64,000 bases of DNA from Streptomyces caelestis (GTDB lineage Bacteria; Actinomycetota; Actinomycetes; Streptomycetales; Streptomycetaceae): assembly GCF_001279005.1 (NCBI RefSeq), contig NZ_LGCN01000029.1, positions 62,001-126,000 of the forward strand, written 5' to 3'. The first letter of the stretch is position 1. The number at the start of each line of letters is the position of its first letter. Shown one piece after another: positions 43,442 to 52,368 of the stretch. The position numbers and the translations under genes are program-made. Under the pieces are notes generated by a model. That model did not search any database and had not been told where the DNA came from. It saw only the letters and a program-made list of their open reading frames with translations.

Positions 43442-43677
43442 CTGTACATCATCGCCCGCGCAGCTCGGCGGCACGTGAGAAGGCGGGTGCGCTGTCCGCC
43501 GGGTCGAGAGCACCCGATCCGCCTCCCGGGGCCCGGATCCAAGCTCGTCGGAACGGCTACGACGGCCGGCCGCCTCCCCCGACGAGAATCCCACCCTCAG
43601 TTCCGGGCGATGCCTGCACAGGATGCGGACATGTAGGACACTCTTCGTAGGGCGGGGAGATCAAGGAGCGAGAGATC

Positions 43678-43974
43678 GTGAGCGCAGAGCACGCAGAAAC
43701 ACCCATCCCTGCGCCGTTGCCGTTGAGGACCATCGGCGACATCCGGGCCGCTCTGCGGTCCGGGCACGGCTTCCCCGGCGACCAGGAGACCTTCGAAGCG
43801 GATCTCCAGCGTGCGCTGGAGGCCTCCTCGGAGACGGACCTCAATGCGGTCGCCGCGGTGATCGTCGACTACCGGGGGCGGATCCGCCTCTACCAGGACC
43901 CGGACTTCGACATCGCCATACAGGAGGGCCTCGATCTGGCGGCACAGTTGAAGCAGGAGGATCCACGCGCGTGA
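43678..43974 (+). CDS. DUF6247-like small protein, likely antitoxin
   Basis: 98 residues from a GTG (AGGAGCGAGAGATC upstream). The pattern RTIGDIRAALRS..FPGDQETFEADLQRALE resembles DUF6247. It overlaps the next gene by four bases (GTGA), the usual layout of type II toxin-antitoxin pairs. Antitoxin role inferred. Confidence 0.7.
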   Translation: MSAEHAETPIPAPLPLRTIGDIRAALRSGHGFPGDQETFEADLQRALEASSETDLNAVAAVIVDYRGRIRLYQDPDFDIAIQEGLDLAAQLKQEDPRA

Positions 43975-44258
43975 GCGGTGTGATGGCGGCCGTCACCGTA
44001 CGGGCTGCCCAGCGAGCGAAGGAACTGGGAGCCGAGCAGGACCTGGAAGCGCTACGGCAGGAGCTCGAGCAGGCTCCGCGCCTCGGTGTGCGGCTCGGGC
44101 CTCCCCGTCATGACGGTACAGAGGTGCGCAAGACGAGGATCGAGCCCCGGGACAGCGTGCCGGGATTGGCCGTGGCGTATGTGTACACACCGTCTCCGCC
44201 GCCCCCGACCGTGGCGATCGTCGCTGTGACACCGGATGACGGAGCCCGTGAAGCGTAG
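43971..44258 (+). CDS. small RelE/ParE-like protein, possible toxin
   Basis: 95 residues. Layout resembles the RelE/ParE fold: helix pair AAQRAKELG..LEALRQELEQAPRLG, then strands with RIEPRDSVPGLAVAYVYT and VAIVAVTP. Starts at a GTG overlapping the upstream stop. The toxin assignment rests on context and secondary structure, not on recognised catalytic residues. Confidence 0.6.
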   Translation: MSGVMAAVTVRAAQRAKELGAEQDLEALRQELEQAPRLGVRLGPPRHDGTEVRKTRIEPRDSVPGLAVAYVYTPSPPPPTVAIVAVTPDDGAREA

Positions 44259-44532
44259 GTGGATCGTCACGTAGCGCGCCTTGTTCACGGCGGCGGGGCG
44301 CCGGTTCGGTGGCGGGGAAGTACGGGGCCGAGGTGGTGGGGAGGTCTGCGCCGGCCAGGTGGACGGACACGCGGAAGCTCCTGGCAGGGCGGCTCGGGCT
44401 CGACGCTCGCCCGCCCTGCCAGGAGTCGCTCTCCACCTGCGCACCGCCCGTGACCTCAACGGCCTTCCTTGATCAAGGGGTTGAGAACACTCGACGCGCT
44501 CCGACGCCGCTGGGAACGGCGCCTCGGGGCGG
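44259..44532. other. intergenic region, no gene seen
   Basis: 274 bases. GCGGGGCGCCGG-type stems near 44290 could terminate the upstream pair. Right boundary of the accessory island: genes beyond here return to backbone-like codon use. Confidence 0.35.
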
Positions 44533-44910
44533 TCACCAGCAGGGGCTGCCGTCGTCCTCACGCCAGGCGACGTCCGTGACGTACATGGGCATCGTGAAGT
44601 AGCTGCCGCTGTTGCTGGAGACGCACGCCGTCTCGGGGCCCTGCTCCTCGTGTCCGGCGATGACGTACGTCATCGTGACGTCCTGGGACGTCCTGTTGTA
44701 GAAGATGTGGCCGAGAGCCCTGCCCGACCATTCCCCCTCGGTCACCAGCGACGGCGTCATGTCCGTGTCGCCGTACCAGTACTCGGGCCAGACGCAGAAC
44801 GTACCCGTCTGACAGTTCCCGGTGGACCACGCCGACGCGCTGGGCGCGGATGCCATGACACCGAGGAAAGCTGCGGGTATCGCCGCGAGGGCGAGGGACT
44901 TCAGACGCAT
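44533..44910 (-). CDS. secreted peptidase-inhibitor I36-like protein
   Basis: 125 residues: signal peptide to SASA (residue 27), mature part NCQTGTFCVWPEYWYGDTD with the Cys-rich N-terminus of the I36/beta-gamma-crystallin-like family found in many Streptomyces exported proteins. Four cysteines can make two disulfides. Inhibitor function is by family only. Confidence 0.78.
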   Translation of the reverse strand: MRLKSLALAAIPAAFLGVMASAPSASAWSTGNCQTGTFCVWPEYWYGDTDMTPSLVTEGEWSGRALGHIFYNRTSQDVTMTYVIAGHEEQGPETACVSSNSGSYFTMPMYVTDVAWREDDGSPCW

Positions 44911-45052
44911 GGGGGGGCTCCGATCTCAGGACGTCATACGCATGCTCACAACAGAGATGTTGAATCGTCAAGCATCACTTTTCGGCCTTCCCTGGCCGGT
45001 TCGAAGCCGACTCGACGCGTTTCCGCCGACCGGCACGAGCACTGAGGCCCGC

Positions 45053-45415
45053 CTACGCGTCGGGGCCCGGGCAGCCCGCTTGCAGGGCGTCCGCCCGTCT
45101 CGTCAGGTCCGCCGCGATGTGATCCCAGTCCGGGCCGTGGAGCCACAGGCTCTCGGCGGCCTCGCGCATCAGGGGTACGTCGTCGGGACGTTGCAGCAGC
45201 ACCAGCCGGTAGGCGAGGTTGCGGATCCGGACGGGCAGGTGGCCGTCGACGAGGTGGGGGCAGAGGGCGCGCAACATGGTGAGGATCGCGTCCGCGTCGG
45301 CGAAGGTCAGCTCCTCGAGGAAGTGGTGCTCGTCGTGGTCGAGGCCGCACTCCGGTGCGGGGCGGTACTCGTCGCCGTACAGGCACCGGGCGTGCTCCGT
45401 CAGGGTGCTGTGCAT
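45053..45415 (-). CDS. conserved hypothetical protein
   Basis: 120 residues, acidic and His/Cys-containing (ARCLYGDEYRPAPECGLDHDEHH near the start), mostly helical after that. No family recognised. The start at the ATG 45413-45415 is where coding character begins; in-frame sequence upstream is arginine/proline-rich. Confidence 0.6.
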   Translation of the reverse strand: MHSTLTEHARCLYGDEYRPAPECGLDHDEHHFLEELTFADADAILTMLRALCPHLVDGHLPVRIRNLAYRLVLLQRPDDVPLMREAAESLWLHGPDWDHIAADLTRRADALQAGCPGPDA

Positions 45416-45729
45416 GGCCGGGAGCCTACGGCGTACGCCCCCCGTGACCCGCCGGGCGGGATACGGCTCGGTCTTCGGCCGGTGCGGCGGGGGCGTGGGT
45501 TCGCCGGCTTCTTCGTTCGCTGGTTCCCGGCGTCCGGTTCGCGGACCGTGTGCACGTCGTGGCGCGGGGCGGGCAGGGAGGGTTTCGGCGCCCGGGCCGG
45601 CCGGGCCGGTTCCGAGGAACCGGTGACGGGCCCGGCGGGTTCGCCCGGGGAGGGGCGGAGCAGCATGTCGCCTTGTCGGTGACGGCCGAGGCGCGGGGTG
45701 GAGCGCGGGCGGGTTTCCCGTTCCGCTTC
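45416..45729. other. intergenic region with a hairpin
   Basis: No gene. GGTTCC-ga-GGAACC at 45608-45621 is a perfect inverted repeat that might be an operator or terminator between two minus-strand genes. Confidence 0.35.
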
Positions 45730-46101
45730 TCACTCGGCGTCGAAGGCCTCTCGTGCCTTCTCGATCTGGGGCATGTACGTCCGCGCCCAGTCCAGGAGGC
45801 CGTCGACGGGAGGGCGCATGGTCTTCCCCAGGGGAGTGATCCGGTACTCCACCGCGACGGGCCTGGAGCTCACGACCTCGCGCTCGACGATGCCGTTGCG
45901 CTCCAGCCTGCGCAGGGTGGCGGTCAGTGACTTCTGTGTGACCGAGGGGATCGCGCGGCGCAGTTCATTGAACCGGCGCGGCCCCTCGCACAGCTCACTG
46001 AGCACGCTCAACGACCACTTGTCCAGCACTTGGTCGAGCAGTTCGCGGTGCGGCGCCGGGATGCTCAGCTCGTCGTCACGGGAAGGCGCGGTATCGGTCA
46101 T
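45730..46101 (-). CDS. HxlR-family transcriptional regulator
   Basis: 123 residues. Winged helix of the HxlR type: VLDKWSLSVLSELCEGPRRFNELRRAIPSVTQKSLTATLRRLERNGIVERE. Divergent from a RidA gene across 81 bases, so probably its regulator. Confidence 0.92.
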   Translation of the reverse strand: MTDTAPSRDDELSIPAPHRELLDQVLDKWSLSVLSELCEGPRRFNELRRAIPSVTQKSLTATLRRLERNGIVEREVVSSRPVAVEYRITPLGKTMRPPVDGLLDWARTYMPQIEKAREAFDAE

Positions 46102-46104
46102 GAA

Positions 46105-46158
46105 ACCTGGTCTCGTTGAAGTGTCCTTCGTCTCCTAGATATCAAAGCTATACCAGGT
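46105..46158. promoter_or_regulatory. divergent HxlR/RidA control region
   Basis: ACCTGGT (46105-46111) and ACCAGGT (46152-46158) form an inverted pair at the two ends. Between them is the AT-rich CTAGATATCAAAGCTATA, which could hold overlapping -10 boxes. A likely HxlR operator. Confidence 0.5.
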
Positions 46159-46182
46159 CCGTCATCCGAAGGAGAGACCATC

Positions 46183-46593
46183 ATGTCCGTTCGCCGTTTC
46201 ACCCCTGAAGGCTTGTTGCAGCCCACGCCCTACCATCACGTCGCCGTCGGCACCGGAAGTAAGCATGTCCACGTCAGTGGACAGATTTCCAGCCTCGCGG
46301 ACGGGACACCCGTCGCGCCAGGAGATCTCTCCGGACAGGTCGCGCAGGCGCTGCGGAACACCGCACGCGGTCTCGCCGGGGCCGGCGCGACGTTCGACGA
46401 CGTGGTGCGGCTGACGTTCTACGTCACCCAGTGGGAGCCGGAGAAGATGGCCGCCTTCATGGCGGGCGTCGAGAGCGTCGCTGACGAGATCGGGCTGCCG
46501 CAGCCCTTTCCCCCGTCGTCGCTCATCGGCGTCGTCTGTCTCTTCGAGCCGGGCGTCCTCGTCGAAGTCGAGGCCACCGCCCTCGTCGACTGA
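46183..46593 (+). CDS. RidA-family protein
   Basis: 136 residues of the YjgF/RidA fold: HVHVSGQISSLADGTPVAPGDLSGQV, LRNTARGLAGAGATFDDVVRLTFYV, FEPGVLVEVEATALVD. The catalytic Arg usual near the sixth strand (R105 in E. coli RidA) is replaced: SLIGVVCLFEPG lacks it. So it may be a RidA relative without imine-deaminase activity. GAAGGAGAG precedes the ATG. Confidence 0.88.
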   Translation: MSVRRFTPEGLLQPTPYHHVAVGTGSKHVHVSGQISSLADGTPVAPGDLSGQVAQALRNTARGLAGAGATFDDVVRLTFYVTQWEPEKMAAFMAGVESVADEIGLPQPFPPSSLIGVVCLFEPGVLVEVEATALVD

Positions 46594-46736
46594 CCGGCCG
46601 CTCGCACAGGCCCGTCCGCCTGGGCGGGTGAAGGGCATGCCGGCGCGGGGTGCGCACCCGCTCGGGCTCCCCCGCCGGGCGGGTACGCACCCGGACGTTC
46701 CGGGGCGGGCGGTCGCGGCCCGCCCCGGAGCGGGGT

Positions 46737-47087
46737 TCAGGCGATGGCCAGGCGCACCTGGGCCGAGTTCGTCCCGGCGAAGGTGAAGCCGAACTGCTCG
46801 CGGACCCCGGAGCCGCAGGCCTGCTTCGTGCGGTACTCGCCGTTGCCGCCGACGACGCGGACCACGGCGCACTTGCCGTCCATGCGGGTGTCCTCGAGCC
46901 AGCCGGACACCCGCACGGCGCCGCCCGAGCAGCTCAGGGACCAGCCGGCGATCGCGCCGTCGATCTTCGGGGACGCCGTGGACGGGCAGGTGGCGGCGCT
47001 CGCCGTGCCGGCGGCGCCGAAGGCCAGCCCTCCGGCGAGGACGATCGTCGACAGCGTGGACATGACGGTCTTGCGGACAGCGGACAT
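46737..47087 (-). CDS. small secreted protein of unknown function
   Basis: 116 residues. Signal peptide ending TASA (about residue 32), mature part of about 85 residues with three cysteines (ATCPSTAS, SLSCSGG, GKCAVVRV, plus KQACGSG giving four), probably two disulfides. A common Streptomyces exported type; function unknown. Confidence 0.7.
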   Translation of the reverse strand: MSAVRKTVMSTLSTIVLAGGLAFGAAGTASAATCPSTASPKIDGAIAGWSLSCSGGAVRVSGWLEDTRMDGKCAVVRVVGGNGEYRTKQACGSGVREQFGFTFAGTNSAQVRLAIA

Positions 47088-47405
47088 GGAGGTACCCCTT
47101 CAGGTGGATAGTTGTCGGGAAGCGAACCGGCGCCACGCCCCGGGCACGCCGTCCGCCGACGAGGGCGGGGTGCGTCGGCCGGGGAGCGCCGGGCGCTGCC
47201 ACCAGACTGACCGCGGGGGCGGGGTGCGGGAAAACGTTCCGGGGGGTCTGCACAGGCGCATCCATGCAGGCTCCGTGCATCCCGTGGGGAGGAGCTCCGA
47301 CCTGCGGTCATGCCTGCCGGGAGAGGGGGCCGCGCATCATGCGGCACGGGGCGGAGGGCGTGCATGCGGGCCGTTCCTCCCGTACGGACGGCCGACGTGG
47401 CCCGC
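47088..47405. other. intergenic region, no gene seen
   Basis: 318 bases. GCATCCATGCA and TGCATCC near 47268-47284 form small palindromic half-sites; otherwise non-coding-like. Confidence 0.35.
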
Positions 47406-48453
47406 TCACGCCGGCGTGGAGGGCTGCGGACTCGTGGGCCCCTGGTGGACGGGGGCGCCGGCCGACGGGCGCTGGAACACCAGCAGGGCCAGCCAGGTGT
47501 CGACGTCCGCCCTGCCGTTCGGCCGCAGGCCGTGGCGCCTCTGGAAGTACCTCAGGTCCCCGGCGGTCGCCGCGGTGAACTCCCCCGACACCTCCGTGCC
47601 GCCCTGGCCCGTGTTGTGCAGGAGCTCCTGGAGGGCCAGGACCGCGTGCCCGTCGGCTCCGCGTCCGAGGGGCACCACCAGTTCGGGCCACGTGTCCTCG
47701 CCGACCTTGCCGTCGGACGGCAGGTTGTTCCTGCGCTGGAAGTCCATGACGGCGTCCTCGGTCTCGTCCCCGAAGAACCCGTCCGCCCTCACCTCGTAGC
47801 CGTGTGCCCGCAGCAGGTGCTGCAGGGCGCGGCCGGGTGTGAACTGGTCCTCCTTCTGCTTCTTCAGCAGCGGCCACTTCAGCGGTGCGCCGCTCGCCGG
47901 GACGGCGTCGGCCGCCACACCGTCGGCCGCGGTCCGGGGGCGGGGGGGCGTACTGGTCGCGCACGACCGCCCCGGCGACGAAGGCCAGTACCACCGCCGC
48001 GGCCACCATCGTCGGCCGCACCCACCGGGACCGCCCCGGCCGGCCCGGGGCGTCGCGCCCGCCCGTGGCGCCCGTGCCGGCCAGGGCGCCCGTGCCGCCC
48101 GGGGCGTCGGCCGGTCCGGTGGGCCGCGGGCCGTCGCCGACGGGTGCGTGGCCGCTGTTCTTCTCCCGTACCGCCCGGCACAGCTCCCGTGCCCGTTCCA
48201 GCTCCGCCGCCGGGGCGCGCAGGTGGGCGTGCAGCGCCTCCACCACCCTCGGCGGAGCGGTCGACGCGTGCTCCGGGTTGAGGTAGCGGGAGAGCGTCGT
48301 CTGGTCGACGCCCAGTTTCGAGGCCAGTGCCTGCTGAGTGGGCCGCGTGCCGCCTGAGGTGCTCCCGGCCTCCTCCCACCAGCGGCGCAGCAGCCGCGCC
48401 AGCCGCTCCCCCGGCCGTTGCCCGCGCTCCTGGGCCTCCGGTCCGTGCGCCAT
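47406..48453 (-). pseudogene. XRE-HTH membrane protein with PG-binding domains, frameshifted
   Basis: From the ATG at 48451-48453 (GGAGGAA upstream) one frame gives an HTH (PTQQALASKLGVDQTTLSRYLN), a Gly/Ala-rich linker and a membrane segment (MVAAAVVLAFVAGAVV). The coding signal then moves to another frame for two peptidoglycan-binding_1 domains (LQHLLRAHGYEVRADGFFG..FQRRNNLPSDG, and ALQELLHNTGQG). The switch is at the G-runs 47936-47940/47942-47948. Corrected length is about 349 residues. Either a real frameshift, a phase-variable tract, or a sequencing error. Confidence 0.75.
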
Positions 48454-48742
48454 GCGTTCCTCCCCGTCGTCTCGCGGAACGGCCGGGCTTCCACGCCGCC
48501 TGCATCGCTGCATAACGGCAGGTCAATTGCGCCCATGGCGGTAAGTGCGGATGCATCGGCCCACAGCAGCGCAGATCGTAGTGATGCCGGACGAAGGGTC
48601 CGGCACGTCATCCGCACCTCCGCGTGCCCGCCGGACGTTCCGCGGCCCCGCGACCGGGCTGCCCACGGCCCCTGCGGGGAGCCGCGCCGAGCACCGGCTC
48701 GGAGAGCGCGCGTTCACCCGGACGAGTGCGGGCGCGACGTGC
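48454..48742. other. intergenic region, no gene seen
   Basis: About 290 bases upstream of the frameshifted XRE gene. A TTGACC on the minus strand near 48523 may be a -35 box; nothing else stands out. Confidence 0.3.
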
Positions 48743-49246
48743 TCACGGCGCGCGTCGCTCACCCGCGGGAAGGACGGCCGGCCGGGCCTGGCCCTCGATG
48801 TCGAGTGCCGTTCCGTACAGCCGGTCCGCCTTCAGGCGGATGACCACGCGGCGTTCGGCGACCAGCTGCTCCAGGAACGCGTCCTCGTCCTCCGGCTTCG
48901 CGGACTCCGGGAGCATGCCGAGGAGTTCGCGGCCGACCTCGTCGCCGGGGACCGTCGTGATGGCGGAGACCTCCGCCTCGCCCTCGGCGACGGCGAACGA
49001 CCACACGTCGCCGCCCTGCACGTGCAGTGCCGCACGCGGGTCGTGCCGCAGGTGCTTGAGCTTGACGCGGTCGGCCGTGGTCGAGAAGCGGGCGATGCGG
49101 GCCTCGGGGTCCCAGCTGTACACCATCGTGGTCAGGTGGGGGTGGCCACTGCGCTTGACGGTGGCGAGCGTGCCGAACCGCTGCGTGCCGAGCAGGGCGG
49201 AGAGGGCTTCGTCGGACAGGGCGCGGGGTGCGGGTCGATGGGTCAT
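48743..49246 (-). CDS. PPOX-class (F420/FMN) oxidoreductase
   Basis: 167 residues with the split-barrel flavin fold: FGTLATVKRSGHPHLTTMVYSWD, IARFSTTADRVKLKHLRHDPRAALHVQG. This matches actinobacterial F420-dependent PPOX proteins. Substrate unknown. Start at the ATG 49244-49246. Confidence 0.85.
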   Translation of the reverse strand: MTHRPAPRALSDEALSALLGTQRFGTLATVKRSGHPHLTTMVYSWDPEARIARFSTTADRVKLKHLRHDPRAALHVQGGDVWSFAVAEGEAEVSAITTVPGDEVGRELLGMLPESAKPEDEDAFLEQLVAERRVVIRLKADRLYGTALDIEGQARPAVLPAGERRAP

Positions 49247-49335
49247 GACGTGGTCAACTGCTTTGAAAGCCAGGTAATTTCCCGAATTCCGCGACAACGC
49301 GGTCCGGTTGTGAAGGGTCCCCGGTCTTTCACGGG

Positions 49336-49881
49336 TCACGGCGCGGCGGTGATGCGGGCGACCGCCTCGCGGGTCAGGGCGCGGTCGGACGGGGGGTCGT
49401 CCAGGGCGCGGTGGAGGGTCAGGCCCTCGATGAGGGCGTCCAGTTGGCGGGCCGTGGGCGCGGGGAAGTGGTGTTCCAGGAGGGTGCGGCTGCGGCGCAT
49501 CCAGCGGACGCACAGGGCGCGGTAGGGCTCGTGGCGGGCGGCCAGGGTGTAGAGCTCCTGGGTGAGGATCAGGTCGCGGCGGGGGTTCTCGGAGAGGGTG
49601 TGGATGAGGTCGGTGACCGCCTCGCGGGCCTCGTCGACGGTGGTGGCGCCGGCGAGGTGGTCCTCGAAGAGGGTCACCACGTGGTCGGCGTAGCCGGTGA
49701 AGGCCTGGAGCAGCAGGTCGTCGATGCCGGTGAAGTGGTACGTCATCGAGCCCAGGGGGACCCGGGCCCGTGCGGCGATCTTGCGGTGGGAGACGCCGGC
49801 GACGCCCTCCTCGGCGATCAGGTCGAGCGCCGCCGCGAGGATGCGCTCGCGGCGGTGGGGGTCGGTGTGTCCGGTGGCCAT
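49336..49881 (-). CDS. TetR-family transcriptional regulator
   Basis: 181 residues. N-terminal HTH RERILAAALDLIAEEGVAGVSHRKIAARARVPLGSMTYHF; the rest is a ligand domain. Directly downstream of the acetyltransferase gene (9 bases), so co-transcribed with it. Confidence 0.92.
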   Translation of the reverse strand: MATGHTDPHRRERILAAALDLIAEEGVAGVSHRKIAARARVPLGSMTYHFTGIDDLLLQAFTGYADHVVTLFEDHLAGATTVDEAREAVTDLIHTLSENPRRDLILTQELYTLAARHEPYRALCVRWMRRSRTLLEHHFPAPTARQLDALIEGLTLHRALDDPPSDRALTREAVARITAAP

Positions 49882-49890
49882 ACGGGCGGG

Positions 49891-50475
49891 TCAGATCGTG
49901 CGGACCGGGCGGGCCGGGTTGCCGACGGCCACGACGTTCGCGGGGATGTCCTTGGTGACCACCGCGCCGGCGCCGATGACGGAGTTGTCGCCGATGGTCA
50001 CGCCGGGGCAGACGATCGCGCCGCCGCCGAGCCAGACGTTGTCGCCGATGGTGATGGGCAGCGCGGCCTCGAGCTTGTCGCGGCGGGGCCCCGGCTCCAC
50101 GGGGTGGGTGGGGGTGAGGAGCTGGACGTTCGGGCCGATCTGGCAGTCCTCGCCGATGGTGATCCGGGCGACGTCCAGGGCGGTCAGGTGGTAGTTGACG
50201 AAGGTGCGGGCGCCGATGCTGATGTTGCTGCCGTAGTCGACGTACAGGGGCGGGCGCACCTCGACGTCCTCGCCCACCGAGGCGAGGAGCTCGGTCAGGA
50301 TCGGCCTCGCCTCGGCGGGGTTCTCGGGGTAGGCAGCCTGGTAGCGGGCCGCGAGTCGCATCGCGCGCTGCTGGCGGCGGGCGATCTCCGGGTCGTCGGC
50401 GATGTACAGGTCGCCCGCGAGCATGCGCTCCAGGTTGGTGCGCGGGTCGTTCGCGAAGTGGTCGTCCGTCGGCAT
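49891..50475 (-). CDS. sugar O-acetyltransferase (maltose/NodL type)
   Basis: 194 residues. N-terminal MAA domain (NLERMLAGDLYIADDPEIARRQQRA) then a left-handed beta-helix of hexapeptide repeats with the catalytic-His segment FVNYHLTALDVARITIG and TPTHPVEP. Uses acetyl-CoA on a sugar. First gene of a two-gene unit with the TetR regulator. Confidence 0.92.
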   Translation of the reverse strand: MPTDDHFANDPRTNLERMLAGDLYIADDPEIARRQQRAMRLAARYQAAYPENPAEARPILTELLASVGEDVEVRPPLYVDYGSNISIGARTFVNYHLTALDVARITIGEDCQIGPNVQLLTPTHPVEPGPRRDKLEAALPITIGDNVWLGGGAIVCPGVTIGDNSVIGAGAVVTKDIPANVVAVGNPARPVRTI

Positions 50476-50534
50476 GGCCACGATCGTACGCCCTGGAGCG
50501 TACGAACGTACCCTTCGGTCGTCGTGTGTGCGGT

Positions 50535-50909
50535 TCAGTCCAGGTCGCCGCGCTCGACGCAGAACTCGTTGCCCTCGGGGTCGAGCAGGGTGACCCAGCC
50601 TCCGCCGTCGGGGCGGGTGTGGTCGGCCAGGGGGCGGGCGCCGAGTTCGATGGCGCGGACGACCTCCTGCGCGCGGGTGCGGCCGGTCGGCCTGAGGTCG
50701 AAGTGGAGGCGGTTCTTGGCGGTCTTGCCCTCGGGCACGCGCACGAAGAGCAGGCCGGGCCCGCCGGACGGGTCCACGATCAGGGCCTCCGGGTCGCCGG
50801 GCTTGTCGTCGTCGGCGAGCGGGTTGCCCAGCATCGCGCTCCAGAACGTGGCGAGGTCGTAGGGGTCGCCGGTGCAGTCGAAGGTGATGTGGCGGATGAC
50901 GGGGTTCAA
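50535..50909 (-). CDS. VOC-family (glyoxalase/bleomycin-resistance-like) protein
   Basis: 124 residues from a TTG at 50907-50909 with GGAGG four bases upstream; a GTG at 50948 lacks a ribosome site. VOC motifs IRHITFDCTGDPYDLATFWSAMLG, RLHFDLRP and DPEGNEFCVE. A single domain, probably a dimer; substrate unknown. Confidence 0.85.
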   Translation of the reverse strand: MNPVIRHITFDCTGDPYDLATFWSAMLGNPLADDDKPGDPEALIVDPSGGPGLLFVRVPEGKTAKNRLHFDLRPTGRTRAQEVVRAIELGARPLADHTRPDGGGWVTLLDPEGNEFCVERGDLD

Positions 50910-51078
50910 CGGTCCTCCGGGACGGGCGGATGGTGTGACTTCCGGCACGCAGGATGGCGGGTGGGGAGGGGCCGCGTCGAACCATTTGACGGGCGGCGGC
51001 GGGATCCGGACGTGCGCCGGCCCCGGACACGGGTCCGGGGCCGGGTCGCGGGCGAGGTGGGCGGGCGCCGCCCGGCCG

Positions 51079-51555
51079 TCACGCCGGGGACAGCTCCGCG
51101 CGGCCGAAGAGCAGGGCGTAGCCCGGCGGCAGCTGGGCCAGGACGCGGGTCACCAGGGCGTCGCCGACCAGGCGGGGCAGGACGCTCAGGACCGAGCTGA
51201 CGTCCCAGCGGGCGGTCGCCGGGGTCGCGCCCTCGATGCGGGCGGCCACCGAGTCGACGAACTCCGCGGCGGTCAGCGCGCGGGTCACCGGGATCTGCGA
51301 GGCGACCACTATGGCCGCCTCCTCGGGCAGGGCACGGGCCAGGTCGACGCGCTCGTCGCCGACGACGTGACCGCCGAGGGCGGAGAGGACCACACGGGTG
51401 ACGCTCTCCGCCTGCGACCGCGTCGGGTACTGGCCCGACTCCCGTACCGCGTCGACCAGTTGGTGCCAGCTGTCGTCCCGGGGCGCTGCGGCCGCAGCCG
51501 GGACGCCTCCGGCCGGCTTGGGGGTCGCGGGCTTCTGCGGTGTCAGCGTGGTCAT
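51079..51555 (-). CDS. DUF2267 protein
   Basis: 158 residues. The DUF2267 pattern is clear (SQAESVTRVVLSALGGHVVGDERVDLARALPEEA, LLFGRAELSP). Often encoded near stress genes, as with the Hsp20 gene just upstream. Function unknown. Confidence 0.85.
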   Translation of the reverse strand: MTTLTPQKPATPKPAGGVPAAAAAPRDDSWHQLVDAVRESGQYPTRSQAESVTRVVLSALGGHVVGDERVDLARALPEEAAIVVASQIPVTRALTAAEFVDSVAARIEGATPATARWDVSSVLSVLPRLVGDALVTRVLAQLPPGYALLFGRAELSPA

Positions 51556-51721
51556 CCGGTACTTCTCTCCTTCTCCGGTTCTCCAGTGCCCCGGTCTCCG
51601 GTTCTCCCATGCCCCGGTTCTTCCCGGGCATGTGCCGCCCTGCGGGCCGGATGTGCGCGGGGGCGCGTCCCGCGGACCGTCGGGTCCGCGGGACGCGCGG
51701 GGTGAGCGGGGTGCGCGGGGG

Positions 51722-52159
51722 TCAGCCGCCGATCTGCTTGCGGCTGTCGCCGCCGGTGATCTGGATGCGGCGCGGCTTGGCCTGTTCGGCGACCGGGATG
51801 CGCAGGGTCAGGACACCGGACTCGTACGACGCGTCGATGCGCTCCGTGTCCAGGGTCTCGCCCAGGAACAGCTGGCGGGTGAAGGTGCCGGTGGGGCGCT
51901 CGGCGACCACGGTCTCCGCGCCCTCGGGCGCCGGGGAGCGGCGCTCGGCGCGCACGTTGAGGACGTTGCGCTCGACGTCGAGCTCGATCGTCTCGGGGTC
52001 GATGCCGGGGAGGTCGAAGTGGACGATGAAGTCGTCCCCCGCCCGGTAGGCGTCCATCGGCATGGCCGAGGGGCGGCCGGAGGGGGTGGCGCCGAAGACC
52101 TGCTGCGCGAGTCGGTCGAATTCGCGGAACGGGTCGGTACGCATGAGCATCACGGTCAT
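51722..52159 (-). CDS. Hsp20/alpha-crystallin small heat-shock protein
   Basis: 145 residues. Alpha-crystallin domain with DDFIVHFDLPGIDPETIELDVE, VLNVRAERR and YESGVLTLRIPV; the terminal IxI-type motif appears as RRIQITGG. An ATP-independent chaperone binding unfolded proteins. Preceded by a near-consensus promoter at 52210-52238. The start could be the ATG at 52159 or two codons-internal ATGs (MLMRTDPF). Confidence 0.93.
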   Translation of the reverse strand: MTVMLMRTDPFREFDRLAQQVFGATPSGRPSAMPMDAYRAGDDFIVHFDLPGIDPETIELDVERNVLNVRAERRSPAPEGAETVVAERPTGTFTRQLFLGETLDTERIDASYESGVLTLRIPVAEQAKPRRIQITGGDSRKQIGG

Positions 52160-52209
52160 CTCCTTCCGTGGATGTCATCGGTGCGATGCCCTTACGGTCT
52201 TGCCCTTCT

Positions 52210-52238
52210 TATATAACTCGGAGGAGGAAAGTTGACAA
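52210..52238 (-). promoter_or_regulatory. strong promoter of the Hsp20 gene
   Basis: Reading the minus strand: TTGTCA (52238-52233), 17-base spacer, TATATA (52215-52210), then about 44 bases of leader to the ATG. It is one of the best -35/-10 pairs in the window. Confidence 0.8.
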
Positions 52239-52368
52239 GCCTGGACTCAGGTTGTGTCGTACGGCCCGCTGAGACGCCTGGGCGTCGGGTGGCCCCGCGG
52301 AGCGGCTAGCCTCGGAGTCCGGACGACCCCGGCCCGCCGGGCCGGCGCGGCGGCAGGAGGCAGCAGGC

